A stretch of DNA of 6,753 bases from JBCCZC01 sp039188505 (lineage in GTDB: Bacteria > Pseudomonadota > Gammaproteobacteria > Xanthomonadales > SZUA-38): positions 1 through 6,753 of the forward strand of contig JBCCZC010000321.1 of NCBI GenBank assembly GCA_039188505.1. Reading direction: 5' to 3'. Made by a program: the position numbers and the translations under genes. Positions 5,632 through 6,753 of this stretch are shown here, piece after piece (the first letter of the stretch is position 1; every line of letters starts with the position of its first letter). The notes beneath the pieces are model-generated. The model was not told where the DNA came from, made no database searches, and saw only the letters and a program-made list of their open reading frames with translations.

Positions 5632-6753
5632 TCAGGCCTTGTAGAAGCCGCCGAAGTAGCGGACCGGCGACCAGACCGGCTCGATCGGCGGCAGCGACGG
5701 TGCATACTCGGCGAACCTGCCGGCGCCGTGGACGATGTTGCCGCCCACCACGGTCAATTCGCTCTCGATGCCCCGGAGCGCCTCATCGCTCACCTTCAGG
5801 TACGGATCGCTGAGCACGGCGAGATCCGCGAACTGACCCGGCTTGACGCGACCCTTCAACAGTTCCTCCTGGCTGAACCAGGCGGAGCCGACGGTGTGGT
5901 AGTAGAGGGCTTCCTCGCGCGAAAGACGCTGGCGTTCGCCATGCAGTTCGGTGCCACCGACGCTACGACCGGTCGTCGCCCAGTAGAGCGTGTTCCACGG
6001 GTTGTAGCTCGCCACGCGGGTGGAGTCCGAGCCGAGCCCGAGCGGCAGGCCGGCTTCGATCACGTCGCGGAACGGCGGGGCGTTGCGAGTCACCTCCGGC
6101 CCGTAGCGCTCGAGGAAGTATTCGCCCGCGTAGGCCATCCGCGCCTGCATCGCCATCCCACCGCCCATGGCCCGGATCCGCTGCAGTGTCGGGCGCTGGA
6201 GCGTTTCGCCGTGGTCGAAGGCCCAGCGAACGCCCGCGAAGCCCAGCCTGCCCTCTGCCACTTCAAGCGCATGCGCGTGCTCGAAGACATCGAGGATATG
6301 GTTGACGGACTCGTCGTAGGTGGCGTGGATCCGCAGCGGCCAGCGGTTCTTCAGCAGATGCCGCGTTGCGTCGGTGAGCATCGGGCGCCAGTTTTCCCGG
6401 GTCGTGATGTCCGGGCGGTCCGCGAGGAAATTCTCGTAGTCGCCGGCAGCCCACACGAGAAACTCGCCGCCACCGCGCACGACGTAGCCGTTCATCAGCG
6501 CCTCGGCGCGATTGATGTTGACCTGCCAGCCGGCGGTCCAGCGCTGGAACTCGGCAAGTTCCTGGCCCTTCTGCTGGGGGAACAGGTACTTGGAGATGCG
6601 GATTGGCAGGGCGCCGGCGTCCGCAAGCGCCTCCGAGCCTGCGTAGTCCTCGGGGAAGGAGTGACCACCGCCACCGGCGTCGATGATGCTGGTCTGACCA
6701 AAGCGGTTGAGCTCCCGGTAGAAGTGGCGCGTCGAAACCGCCTGCTGATCGAC
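5632..6753 (-). CDS. YtcJ-like amidohydrolase paralogue (N-terminus beyond window)
   Basis: The last 373 residues of an Amidohydro_3 enzyme are visible; the frame is open across base 6753, so the HxH metal motif and start are outside. The visible part opens with VDQQAVSTRHFYRELNRFGQ and the glycine-rich IIDAGGGGHSFPEDY, which match TRHFMRELNRLGV and VIDAGGGGQNYPDDY of the next gene. Counting from the window edge, HATYDES (His143), FDHGETL (His181) and GLGSDSTRVASYNPW (Asp243) are the conserved barrel motifs, followed by FADLAVLSDPY and VGGNIVH. As in its neighbour, the lysine-bearing KxxxDG segment is replaced, here by GYVVRGGGEFLVW. It has about 7 extra residues between LDVFE and FDHGE, and ends FGGFYKA without the His/Cys tail. 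It is the first visible gene of the probable operon, 4 bases upstream of the second amidohydrolase. A later ATG inside the frame (6495) is not a credible start because homology continues upstream of it. Confidence 0.93.
   Translation of the reverse strand, partial: VDQQAVSTRHFYRELNRFGQTSIIDAGGGGHSFPEDYAGSEALADAGALPIRISKYLFPQQKGQELAEFQRWTAGWQVNINRAEALMNGYVVRGGGEFLVWAAGDYENFLADRPDITTRENWRPMLTDATRHLLKNRWPLRIHATYDESVNHILDVFEHAHALEVAEGRLGFAGVRWAFDHGETLQRPTLQRIRAMGGGMAMQARMAYAGEYFLERYGPEVTRNAPPFRDVIEAGLPLGLGSDSTRVASYNPWNTLYWATTGRSVGGTELHGERQRLSREEALYYHTVGSAWFSQEELLKGRVKPGQFADLAVLSDPYLKVSDEALRGIESELTVVGGNIVHGAGRFAEYAPSLPPIEPVWSPVRYFGGFYKA

Noticed and set aside
5628..5705. A 26-residue N-terminal extension of the second amidohydrolase
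   Set aside because: The extension is Arg/Ser-rich and overlaps the upstream gene. The start at 5627 gives the usual family N-terminus and a Shine-Dalgarno match.
3681..5813. A 710-codon open frame on the plus strand
   Set aside because: It lies antisense to the amidohydrolase and MFS genes, which have clear family motifs. Its translation is Arg/Val/Gly-rich with no recognisable domain, as expected from GC-rich codon bias on the opposite strand.

Overview
The window is GC-rich bacterial chromosomal DNA. Every convincing gene lies on the minus strand, so the annotation reads from high to low coordinates. The protein families, the signal-peptide gene with a TonB-like end, and the YtcJ-like amidohydrolase/MFS pairing suggest a free-living member of the Pseudomonadota (alpha- or gammaproteobacterial). 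No ribosomal or other taxonomic marker is present, so this is a weak inference.

Layout in transcription order. (1) 6753-5632: C-terminal 373 residues of a YtcJ-like (Amidohydro_3) metal-dependent amidohydrolase whose start lies outside the window. (2) 5627-3795: a complete 610-residue paralogue starting 4 bases after the first gene's stop, with an unusual His/Cys-rich tail. (3) 3778-2177: a 533-residue MFS transporter of the EntS-like MFS_3 class with a soluble C-terminal domain, starting 16 bases after the second amidohydrolase. The tight spacing makes these three genes a likely operon. (4) 2042-783: an exported TPR protein ending in a TonB-C-like domain, separated by 134 bases and probably a separate unit. 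(5) 498-1: a TetR/AcrR-family regulator running off the left edge, preceded by a recognisable promoter whose -35/-10 spacer is largely an inverted repeat, as expected for autoregulation.

The three-gene cluster looks like a catabolic or detoxification module: two related cytoplasmic hydrolases and a membrane carrier for the substrate or product. The substrate cannot be read from sequence. Both amidohydrolases keep the HATYDES, DH(A/G)E and late Asp motifs but lack the usual lysine-bearing KxxxDG segment of YtcJ-type enzymes, which is the most interesting biochemical feature here. Whether the TetR protein controls the cluster is unknown; its best-supported target is its own promoter.

The gene-free stretches are 499-782, 2043-2176, 3779-3794 and 5628-5631. 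I see no tRNA, rRNA, CRISPR array, insertion sequence or phage gene. Nothing in the window stands out as a wholly new system; the notable points are at motif and regulatory level.
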